A DNA stretch of 34,753 nt from the NCBI GenBank assembly GCA_026988125.1, contig JALSLU010000148.1:1-34753 (forward strand). The letters run 5' to 3'. The position numbers and the translations under genes were made by a program. Shown one piece after another: positions 18,233 through 28,282 of this stretch (positions are counted from its first letter, which is position 1; each line of letters opens with the position of its first letter). The notes beneath the pieces are model-generated. The model was not told the DNA's origin, did no database searches, and saw only the letters and a list, made by a program, of their open reading frames with translations. This stretch comes from Sulfurospirillum sp. GTDB lineage: Bacteria; Campylobacterota; Campylobacteria; Campylobacterales; Sulfurospirillaceae.

Positions 18233-19198
18233 CTACTTAAGTACACCTTTTTCTTTCCAAAATCTAATTGCACCAGGATGGAGTTCAAGCTCAGATGTTC
18301 CTTTGATTCCACCCTCTACGCTCATCTGCTTAGCAGTTTTTTTGATAGCAACCATATGCTTTAACCCCTCATCAGTAAATATGGCCTTTAGCATCTTATA
18401 TACTACATCAGCAGGAACATTCTCATTTGCAATCCATAAAGCAGAGTCTTGAAATGATTTTATATCACTGTTTTGACCTCTATATGTTTTTGCCGGTATA
18501 GTTATAGGACTATAAAATGGATACTCTTTTAAAACACCAAACTTTTGTGCATCTGTATAAACATTTATAAGGTCTATATCATTTTGTTGTGCTGCTTGAA
18601 TTACCGCTGCCGTAGGATAACCTGCAAATACCCAAAATGCGTCCAATTGGTTATTTGAAAAAGCCGCAGCAGCATTGTTATAACCTAAAAACTCTGGCTT
18701 CATCTTATCCCAAACACCGATTCCTTTGAAAAATCTCTCTGCATTTGCAGCTGCACCAGAGCCTCCCTTACCAACACCAACTTTCTTACCAGCCAAATCA
18801 GCAGCTGACTTTATACCTGAACTCTTTTTAACAATAAGCTGAGCAGGTGCGCCATAAAGGTATGCTACAGCTTTAACACCTTTGTACTTTCTATTGTCTT
18901 TTGGTGAAAGCTTTCCTTGTGAAGCAAGGTAGGTATCTCCTGCATACGCTATTGCAAAATCTGCTCTTTTTGCACTTACCAGTCTAACATTTTGAACAGA
19001 ACCGGCTGATGCACTTACATTAATCTTTGCATCTATGACCTTGTTGTCATTTACATACTGACTAATACCTGCTGCAAAATACTGAAATGTTCCACCTGAT
19101 GGACCACCTGAAAATTTATACATCTTTGCAGATACAGCCGTAGTTGATACCATTGAAATTGCAACTACCGTACCTACTGTTGCTAACATTTTTTTCAT
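18233..19198 (-). CDS. TAXI-family TRAP transporter solute-binding protein
   Basis: 321 aa; signal peptide, FSGGPSGGTFQYFAAGISQYV, SAGSVQNVRLVSAKRADFAIAY, GKKVGVGKGGSGAAANAE. Confidence 0.95.
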   Translation of the reverse strand: MKKMLATVGTVVAISMVSTTAVSAKMYKFSGGPSGGTFQYFAAGISQYVNDNKVIDAKINVSASAGSVQNVRLVSAKRADFAIAYAGDTYLASQGKLSPKDNRKYKGVKAVAYLYGAPAQLIVKKSSGIKSAADLAGKKVGVGKGGSGAAANAERFFKGIGVWDKMKPEFLGYNNAAAAFSNNQLDAFWVFAGYPTAAVIQAAQQNDIDLINVYTDAQKFGVLKEYPFYSPITIPAKTYRGQNSDIKSFQDSALWIANENVPADVVYKMLKAIFTDEGLKHMVAIKKTAKQMSVEGGIKGTSELELHPGAIRFWKEKGVLK

Positions 19199-19350
19199 CT
19201 TGACTCCTTATAAATTGATCAAAATCCAGTTTATCAAACTTTTTCTTATACTAAACTGACCATATATAACAACTATTAATCACTAAGGAAACTTTTGGAA
19301 AATAGTAGCAAAATAGTTTCTTTTTGAAACATAAGTACTGTCTATAGAGG

Positions 19351-19941
19351 TTAAAGCTCAACTGACTCAACCGCTGGAACACTCAAAACTTGATGTTTTT
19401 TACCCTTTATGATCTCTTTTTTTTGCTTATTTATAATTCTCTCTTTTTTTAATAGAATTTTTTTTCTTTCAATTGACTTTTTAGTCTTATTTGGTAGATT
19501 TTTGTGTTTTTTAGACTTTATATTTGCTTTTTTGAGTAAGTAATACTCTTTTACATATAAGTTCTTGAAAATCACATATACTTCATCGCCCACATTAAAC
19601 AGTTTTTTAGTGCTAAAACAGACAACATGTGGAACTTTTCCATTAGATAGGTCATAACCTTTTATGCTATAAGTCCACTTTTTGTTGAAACTAACACTCC
19701 TAACAATCCCTTTTACTATGCCGTTTTTAAGCTCTTTCTTTAAAGTTGGATGTACTTTATTGTATCTGTTCTCTTTGGATTTCATAAAAACTTTTTTTTC
19801 ATTTTTTTTCTCAATATGTTTGTTGGCATACTTCTTTTCAACCTTTTCATAATCAACAACAGTTACCTTTTTTTGAACAATCGAACAGCTAGATAAAAAA
19901 AATAGTACAATTACAGATAAAAGAATAGAATTTTGCTTCAT
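19351..19941 (-). CDS. putative very basic lipoprotein
   Basis: 196 aa; MKQNSILLSVIVLFFLSSCS signal with LSSC lipobox, Lys-rich mature part. Confidence 0.7.
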   Translation of the reverse strand: MKQNSILLSVIVLFFLSSCSIVQKKVTVVDYEKVEKKYANKHIEKKNEKKVFMKSKENRYNKVHPTLKKELKNGIVKGIVRSVSFNKKWTYSIKGYDLSNGKVPHVVCFSTKKLFNVGDEVYVIFKNLYVKEYYLLKKANIKSKKHKNLPNKTKKSIERKKILLKKERIINKQKKEIIKGKKHQVLSVPAVESVEL

Positions 19942-19965
19942 TTTAAATTTCCCTTGTAAAAATTA

Positions 19966-19984
19966 AGGGCACCTAAGGTGCCCT
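19966..19984. terminator. palindromic hairpin between lipoprotein gene and ssrA
   Basis: AGGGCACC-TAA-GGTGCCCT, 8-bp perfect stem followed by AAAA; lies upstream of both divergent genes. Confidence 0.5.
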
Positions 19985-20012
19985 AAAATCACTCAATTGT
20001 ACACTAAAAATA

Positions 20013-20041
20013 TTTACAAATATTTGAATTTTAGATATAAT
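20013..20041 (+). promoter_or_regulatory. promoter of ssrA
   Basis: TTTACA (20013-20018), 17-nt spacer, TATAAT (20036-20041), 22 nt before the mature tmRNA 5' end. Confidence 0.75.
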
Positions 20042-20062
20042 CAGCTTCCTGCACAACAATAT

Positions 20063-20439
20063 GGGGTTGATTTGGCTTCGACAGGAGTAGTTTTTAGCTT
20101 ATGGCTGCATGTCGGAAGTGAGGATCTTCCGTTAGACAAACCTCAAACAAATAACTGCTAACAACAGTAACTATCGTCCAGCTTACGCTGTAGCGTAAGT
20201 TTAACTAACTTTTGGACCGCTTCCACACTCAATTCTGCCTGAGGGTGATTTTGGAAGTGTCATAGATATGGCAGATATACTTTGGCACTGCCTCAAGCCA
20301 AAGCGAAGTTCTGAGGCTCGCTTCAAATAGCTTTGTTGGTTGAGCGAATTGAAGCTAAACACAATCAACCATATCTAAGCATGTAGAGGTCATAGGTGGC
20401 TACTTCTGGACAGGGGTTCGATTCCCCTCAACTCCACCA
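20063..20439 (+). ncRNA. ssrA: transfer-messenger RNA (tmRNA)
   Basis: 5' GGGGTTGATTTGGCTTCGACAGG and 3' GGACAGGGGTTCGATTCCCCTCAACTCCACCA; tag ORF GCTAACAACAGTAACTATCGTCCAGCTTACGCTGTAGCGTAA = ANNSNYRPAYAVA*, stop inside the CTTACGCT-GT-AGCGTAAG helix. Confidence 0.97.
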
Positions 20440-20509
20440 TAGTAAAAACTTTACCTTTTTTTAATACACAAGACAGTACAATATTAAAAAACTGGAGTAA
20501 TAAATTTTT

Positions 20510-21241
20510 ATGAATCTTTTTAAATTGCTACTTTTGACTTTTTTACTCTCTTCATCTCTACTTGCTTTAGAAGATGATAACTTTTTAGAAGATGAGTTTG
20601 GTGAGCCAATGAGTTATGAAAGCTATGATCCTTTAAAATCTTACAATATACAAATGACAAAATTTAATGATTTTGTATATATGCAAGTCTTTAATCCTAT
20701 CTCAAAAATGTATACTAAAATTACCCCAAAAAAAGTCAGAGTATGCATCTCTAATTTTTTTTATAACTTGGCATTTCCAGTGAGATTTATAAACAATATA
20801 CTTCAATTGAAAATTAGAAACTCTATTGAAGAGAGTGCTAGATTTGCTATAAACTCCACTTATGGGTTAGGAGGTTTTTTTGACTTGGCTACAAATGAGG
20901 CAAACTTAAAAAAACACAATGAGGATTTTGGACAAACTCTTGGTTTTTATGAAATTAAAAATGGGGTATATATAGTTTTACCTCTGCTTGGTCCATCAAA
21001 TCTAAGAGATAGTTTTGGATTATTGGTTGATTATGGTTTAAATCCATTAAATTATTCTGCTATAAGAGATGGATATAATCTCAGTAGAAGCTCTTATAAT
21101 CTAATGAGTGGGTATAATTATCTCAATGAATTTTCACTTCATATCAAAGAATATGAATCTATAAGAAAAGATTCGATAGACTTGTACATCCTTTTAAAAA
21201 ATATGTATGACCAAAGAAGAGAAAAACTCATAAAGGAATGA
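20510..21241 (+). CDS. mlaA: MlaA/VacJ-family outer-membrane lipid asymmetry protein
   Basis: 243 aa; ...RFAINSTYGLGGFFDLA...HNEDFGQTLGFYEIKNGVYIVLPLLGPSNLRDSFGLLVDY. Signal-like N-terminus but no obvious lipobox Cys. Confidence 0.9.
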   Translation: MNLFKLLLLTFLLSSSLLALEDDNFLEDEFGEPMSYESYDPLKSYNIQMTKFNDFVYMQVFNPISKMYTKITPKKVRVCISNFFYNLAFPVRFINNILQLKIRNSIEESARFAINSTYGLGGFFDLATNEANLKKHNEDFGQTLGFYEIKNGVYIVLPLLGPSNLRDSFGLLVDYGLNPLNYSAIRDGYNLSRSSYNLMSGYNYLNEFSLHIKEYESIRKDSIDLYILLKNMYDQRREKLIKE

Positions 21242-21245
21242 TCGG

Positions 21246-21812
21246 ATGAAAAACATACTTTTTTTAGTACTATTTATTGCAAGTTCACTTTTTGGGCTTC
21301 AAAGAGAAGAGATAGTTCCTATAATGACAAGCAAAATTAATAAAGCTACCGAAATTTTAAGAAATAAAAATAATTTATCGATCGAGGAGAAAGCAAAAAA
21401 AATTTTTTCAATGCTTGATGAAGTTTTTGATTATGCTCTTATGGCACGACTTAGCCTGGGAAAAACAAACTGGAAAGCTCTGAACAAATCTCAAAAAAAA
21501 GAATTTATAAGAAGATTCAAAGAACATTTGAAACGCTCTTTTATGGATAAACTTGTTTTGTATAAAGATGAAAAAACAGAGATATTGGAGCTTAAAAAGT
21601 ATAAAAAAAACAGATTGTGGCTAGTTACTCAGCTAATTGGAAACAAGAACAAATATAAAATAGTCTACAAATTTTATAAATCCAAAAAGAGCGGATGGAT
21701 GGTCTATGATCTAAATATTGCTGGAGTTAGTTTGATTCAAACATATAGAGTTCAATTTAGCGATGCCCTAAAAAGTGGTACATTTGAAGATCTTTTAAAA
21801 AAACTTAAATGA
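21246..21812 (+). CDS. mlaC: MlaC/Ttg2-family periplasmic lipid carrier (HpnM-like)
   Basis: 188 aa; signal peptide, SMLDEVFDYALMARLSLGKTNWKALNKSQKKEFIRRFKEHLKRSFMDKL, VYDLNIAGVSLIQTYRVQF. Confidence 0.88.
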   Translation: MKNILFLVLFIASSLFGLQREEIVPIMTSKINKATEILRNKNNLSIEEKAKKIFSMLDEVFDYALMARLSLGKTNWKALNKSQKKEFIRRFKEHLKRSFMDKLVLYKDEKTEILELKKYKKNRLWLVTQLIGNKNKYKIVYKFYKSKKSGWMVYDLNIAGVSLIQTYRVQFSDALKSGTFEDLLKKLK

Positions 21813-24190
21813 TTGAAAAGCTTTATAAAAATTTTATCTTAAAGTATCCTATATTTACACTTTTTTTACTATCTATCTTTATTAGCTTTTTAGCTTACAA
21901 CTCTTTAAAACTTAAAGTCGATGCTTCTAGTGATACAATAGTTTTAGAAAATGATGCAGACTTGAGCTATTTTAAAAAAATTAGCAAAGATTTTGAAACT
22001 AATAACTTTTTAATAGTAGCTTTTACTCCCAAAAATAATCTGCTAGATGATAAAACTCTAAATACAATTAAAAGCTTAAGCAAAGAGCTTGAAACTTTAA
22101 ATCTCACAAAAAGTGTAACATCCATACTAAATGTACCTATTTTGATCTCTTCAAATTTAGAGTTAAAAGAGTTGAGCGACAAAGTTCCCACTCTTGAAGA
22201 TAAAAAGATAACTAAAGAGATAGCTAAAAGGGAGTTTTTAACAAATCCACTTTATAAGGAAAATTTGGTTAGTTTAGATTTTAAAACTACTGCAATCATT
22301 ATAAACCTAAAAGAACAAAACTCCATAGATAAAAATAATCCAAAATATAAAGAGATAAAAGATTTTAGAAGAGAGCAGAATCATAGATATATATCAAACA
22401 TAAGAAAAATTTTAGAAAAATATAAACATAGTGGAACACTTCATTTAGGTGGAGTGGATATGATAAGTGATGATTTAGTTACTTTTGTCAAAAGAGATCT
22501 CATAGTTTTTGGTAGTGCTTTAAGCTTTATGTTAGCCTTAGTACTTTGGTTTATATTTAGGCAATTAAGATGGATAATTATTCCAATTTTTGTATCTTTT
22601 ATTTCGATTATTTCAACTGCAGGTCTTCTTGGATTGTTTGGATGGGAAGTCACAGTGATTTCATCAAATTTTGTAGCACTGCAACTTATTATTACCCTCT
22701 CAATCATTCTTCATTTAATTGTTAGATATAGAGAACTGGTTGAAAAAGGGAGCTATAAAACTCAAAATGAACTACTTTTAGAAACAATTAAATCTAAAAT
22801 ATCACCATCTTTTTTTGCAGTTTTAACTACTGTAGTAGGATTTAGTTCTCTACTATTTTCAAATATCCTTCCTGTTATAAACTTGGGCTGGATGATGAGT
22901 GCGGGTATATTTATATCACTCATACTATCTTTTATACTTTTTCCTACAATAGTAGTACACTTAAAAATTAAAAAAGCTAAAAAAACATTAAATGAGAAAC
23001 TTTCCCCAACAGAGTATTTTAAAAACTTAGTACTAAAACATAACAAAGCAATTATTTTTGCTTCACTATTTGTAGCTCTTTTTAGTATAAGTGGTGCTAG
23101 TAGATTGATCGTAGAAAATAGCTTCATAAACTACTTTGTAAGCTCTACAGAGATCTATAAAGGAATGAAAATCATAGATGAAAAATTGGGAGGTACTACT
23201 CCTTTAGATATCATAATTAAATTTAAAGAAGAAAAAAAAGAAACAATTACTCAAGAGGACGAGTTTTCTGAATTTGAAGATGAGTTTGAAGCTGAAAAGA
23301 CCAAAGAACAGTACTGGTTTACTCCCGCAAAGTTAGAGTTGATTAAAAAAGTTCATAACTATTTAGAATCAAAAGATGAGATTGGATATGTTGGAAGCTT
23401 CTCAAATCTTTTATATATAGGCAAAAAGCTTAATCATAACAAAGAGCTAGGTAGTTTTGAATTGGCTTTAATCTACTCTAAACTACCAAATAGATTTAAA
23501 AAAATCATAATAGACCCATATCTAAATTTAGAAAAAAATGAAGCAAGATTTGCAACTAGGGTTATAGATTCAAACCCAAAACTAAGAAGAGACAAACTAA
23601 TAAAGCAGATTGATAAAGACTTAGAACAAATTGTAGATAAAAATTTTGCAACTTTCAAACAAACAAACTTAATGATACTTTATAACAATATGCTCCAATC
23701 ACTATTTAAATCACAAATTGTTACTTTAGGATTTGTTTTGGTTTTGCTATTTATTATGTTCTTAATTATATTTAAATCATTAAAGATTGCTCTTATTGCG
23801 ATTTTAACAAATACATTAAGCATTAGTGTTATATTTGGTTTTATGGGCTGGCTTAATATACCACTAGATATGATGACAATTACTATTGCTGCGATTAGCA
23901 TGGGAATTGGCGTTGATGATACAATTCACTATATACATAGGTTCAATGATGAGCTTAAAGTTGATGGAAACTATGAAGAGGCTATGAAACGCTCACATAG
24001 AAGTATAGGAAATGCTATGTACTATACCTCAATAACAGTCATACTTGGTTTTTTAGTACTGGTTCTATCAAATTTTATTCCAACAATCTATTTTGGACTT
24101 TTAACAGTAATTGCAATGTTGAGTGCGCTTCTTGGCTCCATGGTTTTACTTCCAAGACTTTTAATAAATTATAAACCCACAAAAGCTTAA
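21809..24190 (+). CDS. RND-superfamily (MMPL/HpnN-like) lipid exporter
   Basis: 793 aa; two RND repeats each with a large periplasmic loop and a TM bundle; motif MTITIAAISMGIGVDDTIHYIHRF; ATGA overlap with mlaC. Confidence 0.9.
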   Translation: MIEKLYKNFILKYPIFTLFLLSIFISFLAYNSLKLKVDASSDTIVLENDADLSYFKKISKDFETNNFLIVAFTPKNNLLDDKTLNTIKSLSKELETLNLTKSVTSILNVPILISSNLELKELSDKVPTLEDKKITKEIAKREFLTNPLYKENLVSLDFKTTAIIINLKEQNSIDKNNPKYKEIKDFRREQNHRYISNIRKILEKYKHSGTLHLGGVDMISDDLVTFVKRDLIVFGSALSFMLALVLWFIFRQLRWIIIPIFVSFISIISTAGLLGLFGWEVTVISSNFVALQLIITLSIILHLIVRYRELVEKGSYKTQNELLLETIKSKISPSFFAVLTTVVGFSSLLFSNILPVINLGWMMSAGIFISLILSFILFPTIVVHLKIKKAKKTLNEKLSPTEYFKNLVLKHNKAIIFASLFVALFSISGASRLIVENSFINYFVSSTEIYKGMKIIDEKLGGTTPLDIIIKFKEEKKETITQEDEFSEFEDEFEAEKTKEQYWFTPAKLELIKKVHNYLESKDEIGYVGSFSNLLYIGKKLNHNKELGSFELALIYSKLPNRFKKIIIDPYLNLEKNEARFATRVIDSNPKLRRDKLIKQIDKDLEQIVDKNFATFKQTNLMILYNNMLQSLFKSQIVTLGFVLVLLFIMFLIIFKSLKIALIAILTNTLSISVIFGFMGWLNIPLDMMTITIAAISMGIGVDDTIHYIHRFNDELKVDGNYEEAMKRSHRSIGNAMYYTSITVILGFLVLVLSNFIPTIYFGLLTVIAMLSALLGSMVLLPRLLINYKPTKA

Positions 24191-24195
24191 AATCT

Positions 24196-24939
24196 TTAAG
24201 AGTTTATCAAATCTTTTATATTTTTTGCCATAACAGAGATCTCTTTGATCTTCTGAGAGTATCCCAAGGAGTCATCAAGCAATATTTTTACAAACGCACT
24301 TCCAACTATGACTCCATCTACACCACTAGATTTAGCTTTTGCTGTTTTCTCATTGACACCAAATCCTACATAAATTGGTGTTTGTGAATACTCTCTTATG
24401 TGTTCAATCGTATCTTTCAAATCCTCATTCGCCCCACTTCCTGTAATTCCGGCATATGCCACTAGATAAATAAACTTTTTACTATTTTCAACTAGCTCCT
24501 TAATCCTCTCTTTAGGAGAAGTTGGTGCTACAAATGAGATTAAAGCGAGATTTGACTGCTCCATAATAGGAAGATAAAGCTTGGACTCTTCATTCGGTAA
24601 ATCTGGGATAATAAATCCACTAACTCTAGAATCAACTGCTTGATTTACAAAAAATGGAATGCCTTTGTGATAAAAAGTGTTGAAATAACCCATCCAAAGT
24701 GTATCAATCTTAAAAGCTATCTCTTTTGAAATATCAAAAAGAGTTTCAAGCTTAAATCCATTTTGTAGTGTTCTTAAATTTGCCTCCTCTATAATGGGGC
24801 CATCTGCTAGAGGATCTGAAAATGGTATGCCTAGCTCTAGCGAATCTACTCCAGATTCACTTAAAGCTAAAGCTAAATCAACCGTAAAATTTCTATCTGG
24901 ATATGCTGTTGTAATATATGCTACTAATTTTTTACTCAA
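24196..24939 (-). CDS. trpA: tryptophan synthase alpha chain
   Basis: 247 aa; LELGIPFSDPLADGPIIEEANLRTLQNG, FIIPDLPNEES, YLVAYAGITGSG, YVGFGVNEKTAK, DGVIVGSAFVK. Confidence 0.97.
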   Translation of the reverse strand: MSKKLVAYITTAYPDRNFTVDLALALSESGVDSLELGIPFSDPLADGPIIEEANLRTLQNGFKLETLFDISKEIAFKIDTLWMGYFNTFYHKGIPFFVNQAVDSRVSGFIIPDLPNEESKLYLPIMEQSNLALISFVAPTSPKERIKELVENSKKFIYLVAYAGITGSGANEDLKDTIEHIREYSQTPIYVGFGVNEKTAKAKSSGVDGVIVGSAFVKILLDDSLGYSQKIKEISVMAKNIKDLINS

Positions 24940-25352
24940 TCTTCATGCCTTTGTAAGTGGATTGGAACTTTTATAATTAAGGGATTTAAAACTGTAAAAT
25001 GTTCCGCATCGTTCTCTATATCTTCTTTATACTTTGCAAATTGATCACTAACTAAAAGCAACCAATCTATGAACTCATCTGTAGCTGGACCCTCAATGAT
25101 CCTTGCTTCCTCAGCTATATCTTCGCTCAAAGTTGCCAATTTTATGATAGGATCAAGTTTTAAAAATCCTGCAGCAGATTTTAAATTGTGAAATATTCTA
25201 AATAACTCTCTAATGTTATTCTCATACTCATCTTTATTTCCAAGTCCTATAATAAGTGGTTCCATTATTTCGCACATTACTCCATAGTGAGATATAAAAT
25301 CCTCAACTATATCTAAGTCATAATCTACTTCGAGTTGTGATAACAAACCCAT
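24936..25352 (-). CDS. histidine phosphotransfer (HPt) domain protein
   Basis: 138 aa; ELFRIFHNLKSAAGFLKLDPIIKLATLSEDIAEEAR contains the HPt HxxKSxxG motif; 4-nt overlap with trpA. Confidence 0.85.
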   Translation of the reverse strand: MGLLSQLEVDYDLDIVEDFISHYGVMCEIMEPLIIGLGNKDEYENNIRELFRIFHNLKSAAGFLKLDPIIKLATLSEDIAEEARIIEGPATDEFIDWLLLVSDQFAKYKEDIENDAEHFTVLNPLIIKVPIHLQRHED

Positions 25353-25435
25353 ACCTTATCCTTTTATAGGGACTAATTGTAATAATACCATTTTTTAGAT
25401 AAAATCTAATTTTAAATTATCTTCTAAGGCAAAAA

Positions 25436-26218
25436 ATGCAGACTATAACTAGTATAAAAAGTTCTAAAAACAAGACCCCACTTTGTGTAATAACTGCCTA
25501 TGATGCTCTTTTTGCATCCTTATTTGATGAAAAAGTAGATATGATTTTGGTTGGGGACAGTCTAAATATGAGCTTCAATAAAAACCAAGATACACTTAGT
25601 GTCTCGATGGAGATGATGATTTATCATACAAAAGCAGTTTGTAGTGGAGCAAAAAATACATTTATAATTTGTGATATGCCTTTTGGAACATATACAGATG
25701 AAAAAACTGCTCTTTTAAATGCTTCAAGAGTCTATCAAGAAACAAATGCTCATGCTGTTAAAATTGAGGGCGGCAAAAATAGAGCAAACATTATAAAAAC
25801 TCTAACTCAAAACTCTATAGCTGTAGTTGGACACATTGGTCTTATGCCCCAATATGTAAGAGTTGAGGGCGGCTACAAGATAAGAGGAAAGAGCGAAGCC
25901 GATACCTTAGAGCTTATAGAGGATGCTAAAGCTGTTGAAAAGGCCGGGGCATTTTGTTTGGTAATTGAGGGAGTAAAAGCCAAAGCCGCAAAAAGAGTTA
26001 GCGAAGCTATAAACATACCAACAATTGGTATAGGTTGTGGAAATGTAACAGATGGTCAAGTGTTGGTTTGGAGTGATATGTTTGGATTTTTTGAAGAGTT
26101 TCAACCAAAATTTGTAAAAAAGTATCTTGATGGTGCAAATTTGATCAAAGATGCGCTTAATAAGTACATAGATGAAGTAAAAACTAAAAAATTTCCTGCG
26201 AGTGAGCATACTTACTAA
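25436..26218 (+). CDS. panB: 3-methyl-2-oxobutanoate hydroxymethyltransferase
   Basis: 260 aa; [72 protein letters not shown]. Confidence 0.97.
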   Translation: MQTITSIKSSKNKTPLCVITAYDALFASLFDEKVDMILVGDSLNMSFNKNQDTLSVSMEMMIYHTKAVCSGAKNTFIICDMPFGTYTDEKTALLNASRVYQETNAHAVKIEGGKNRANIIKTLTQNSIAVVGHIGLMPQYVRVEGGYKIRGKSEADTLELIEDAKAVEKAGAFCLVIEGVKAKAAKRVSEAINIPTIGIGCGNVTDGQVLVWSDMFGFFEEFQPKFVKKYLDGANLIKDALNKYIDEVKTKKFPASEHTY

Positions 26219-27228
26219 TGGAAAGAGTAGTAGAGATCGATAAAATTTCTTTTGAAACTGAGTATGAAACTTCTTTAAGACCAAAAAGTTGGGAAGACTA
26301 CATAGGGCAATCACAAATTAAAAAGAATCTTCAAGTCTTTATAAAGGCTTCAAAAAAGAGAAATGAAGCTTTAGATCACATTCTATTTTTTGGACCTCCA
26401 GGACTTGGTAAAACTACCTTAGCTTACATAATTGCAAATGACATGGAAGCAAATATAAAGATGAGTGCAGCCCCTATGATAGAAAAAAGTGGTGATTTGG
26501 CTGCGATTTTAACCAATCTTGAAGAGGGGGATATACTCTTTATAGATGAGATTCATAGACTCTCTCCTGCTATTGAGGAAATTCTCTACCCTGCTATGGA
26601 AGATTTTAGGTTAGATATTATCATAGGTAGTGGACCAGCAGCTCAAACTATAAAGATTGACTTACCTAGATTTACCCTAATTGGGGCTACTACAAGGGCT
26701 GGTATGATTAGCTCGCCCCTTAGAGATAGATTTGGGATGCACTTTAGATTGCAATTTTACAACCATAATGAGCTAGCTACCATAATCACAAAAGCTGGAA
26801 AAAAGTTGGAAAAAGAGTGCGTTAAAGAGGCTTCACTAGAGATTGCTAAAAGAAGTAGAGGAACTCCAAGGATTGCTCTTAGACTATTAAGAAGAATCAG
26901 AGATTATGCCGATGTGGAGGATGAAGAAAAGATTACCTTACAAAGAGCCAAGTATGGACTAGATGAACTCGGAGTTAATGATTTGGGATTTGATGAGCTA
27001 GATTTGAGATACTTGAAAATCTTGATAGAATCAAAAGGAAGAGCATTGGGATTAAATACATTAGCTGCTGCACTTAGTGAGGATGAGGGGACTATAGAGG
27101 ATGTGATTGAACCCTATCTTCTAGCTCAAGGCTTTATTGAGAGAACCGCAAGAGGTAGGATCGCCACTAAAAAATCTTATGAAATTTTTAGACTAAGTTT
27201 GCCAAATAGAGGTCTTTTTGATGAATAG
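26218..27228 (+). CDS. ruvB: Holliday junction branch migration helicase RuvB
   Basis: 336 aa; [64 protein letters not shown]. Confidence 0.98.
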   Translation: MERVVEIDKISFETEYETSLRPKSWEDYIGQSQIKKNLQVFIKASKKRNEALDHILFFGPPGLGKTTLAYIIANDMEANIKMSAAPMIEKSGDLAAILTNLEEGDILFIDEIHRLSPAIEEILYPAMEDFRLDIIIGSGPAAQTIKIDLPRFTLIGATTRAGMISSPLRDRFGMHFRLQFYNHNELATIITKAGKKLEKECVKEASLEIAKRSRGTPRIALRLLRRIRDYADVEDEEKITLQRAKYGLDELGVNDLGFDELDLRYLKILIESKGRALGLNTLAAALSEDEGTIEDVIEPYLLAQGFIERTARGRIATKKSYEIFRLSLPNRGLFDE

Positions 27229-28270
27229 CAGTAAAATCTTTTTTGGAGTAATCTTTGTTATAGTTCTTTATTGGGTTTTAAAACTTTATGAACCATTTTT
27301 GCTAACTTTAACGATAGCCTCTTTATTATCAATTGCAACTTATGGGATAAATGCCAAACTAATTCAAATAACAAGAAGTAGAGTCTTAAGTGCATTTTTA
27401 TCTACACTTCTTCTCTCTATTCTATTTTTTGCGCCTTTTGTATATATTATTACAACTATCAGTACAAAAACCGTCAATTTTGATACAGCCATTTTAGAAA
27501 AAATAATACAATATGTAAACTCTATCAATTTAAATTTACCAGACTCATTAGCATTTTTAAAACCAAAAATTAGTGATTTTATAAAAGATTTAAATTTAGG
27601 ACAAATTACAACCAACATTTTAGCATATGCCGCCTTTATAGGTAAAAATAGTGCAAAATTTTTAAAAGATATGTTTTTGATTACAATATTTTTCTTTTTT
27701 ACAAATCTTTATGGAAGAGAAATTATAAGATATGCAAAAAATTTAGCACCAATAGAAAACAAAGAGATAGATTTGGTCTTTAGTGAAGTTGGAAATGTAA
27801 TGAGTGTACTCTTTTACTCAATCTTGGTAACAGCTATTTTTGAAGGAGCTCTGTTTGCCATGATTGGTATAGTTTTTGGATATGATGGGCTTTTATTGGG
27901 AATTCTTTATGGCTTTGCCTCACTTATACCTGTCATAGGAGGAGCAATAATGTGGGTTCCTATTTGTGCTTATGAATTGGCAAAAGGCAATACTTTAGAA
28001 GCCATAATCATAGCTTCATACTCCATCATAGTAATCTCCATAATTGCAGATACCTTCATAAAACCGCTTATAATTAAATATATAAATAATTTAGCAAAAA
28101 TTCCTACAAAGATAAACGAACTTTTAATCTTTTTTGCAATAATTGCAGGATTATCAACATTTGGTTTTTGGGGAATGATTTTGGGTCCTGCTATTACAGC
28201 ACTATTTATATCTATACTAAAATTGTATGAGCTTTTAAAAAATAAGAGTTTAACCCGAATTATGCAATAG
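27218..28270 (+). CDS. AI-2E/PerM-family transporter
   Basis: 350 aa polytopic; [45 protein letters not shown]; overlaps ruvB. Confidence 0.88.
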   Translation: MMNSSKIFFGVIFVIVLYWVLKLYEPFLLTLTIASLLSIATYGINAKLIQITRSRVLSAFLSTLLLSILFFAPFVYIITTISTKTVNFDTAILEKIIQYVNSINLNLPDSLAFLKPKISDFIKDLNLGQITTNILAYAAFIGKNSAKFLKDMFLITIFFFFTNLYGREIIRYAKNLAPIENKEIDLVFSEVGNVMSVLFYSILVTAIFEGALFAMIGIVFGYDGLLLGILYGFASLIPVIGGAIMWVPICAYELAKGNTLEAIIIASYSIIVISIIADTFIKPLIIKYINNLAKIPTKINELLIFFAIIAGLSTFGFWGMILGPAITALFISILKLYELLKNKSLTRIMQ

Positions 28271-28282
28271 AATTTGCTAAAT
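28252..28282. repeat. single arm of the repeat found as a palindrome at 4840-4917
   Basis: AACCCGAATTATGCAATAGAATTTGCTAAAT; 26 of 31 positions match each arm of the 4840-4917 palindrome. Confidence 0.75.

Noticed and set aside
20177-20204. Perfect palindrome CTTACGCTGTAGCGTAAG as a possible separate regulatory site
   Set aside because: It is the tmRNA helix containing the tag stop codon, an expected part of ssrA.
21967-23901. Several minus-strand ORFs within the RND exporter gene
   Set aside because: Antisense to a single long transporter frame; no independent signal.
25907-26314. 135-aa minus-strand ORF spanning panB-ruvB
   Set aside because: Opposite two strongly conserved genes; low-complexity aromatic-rich translation.
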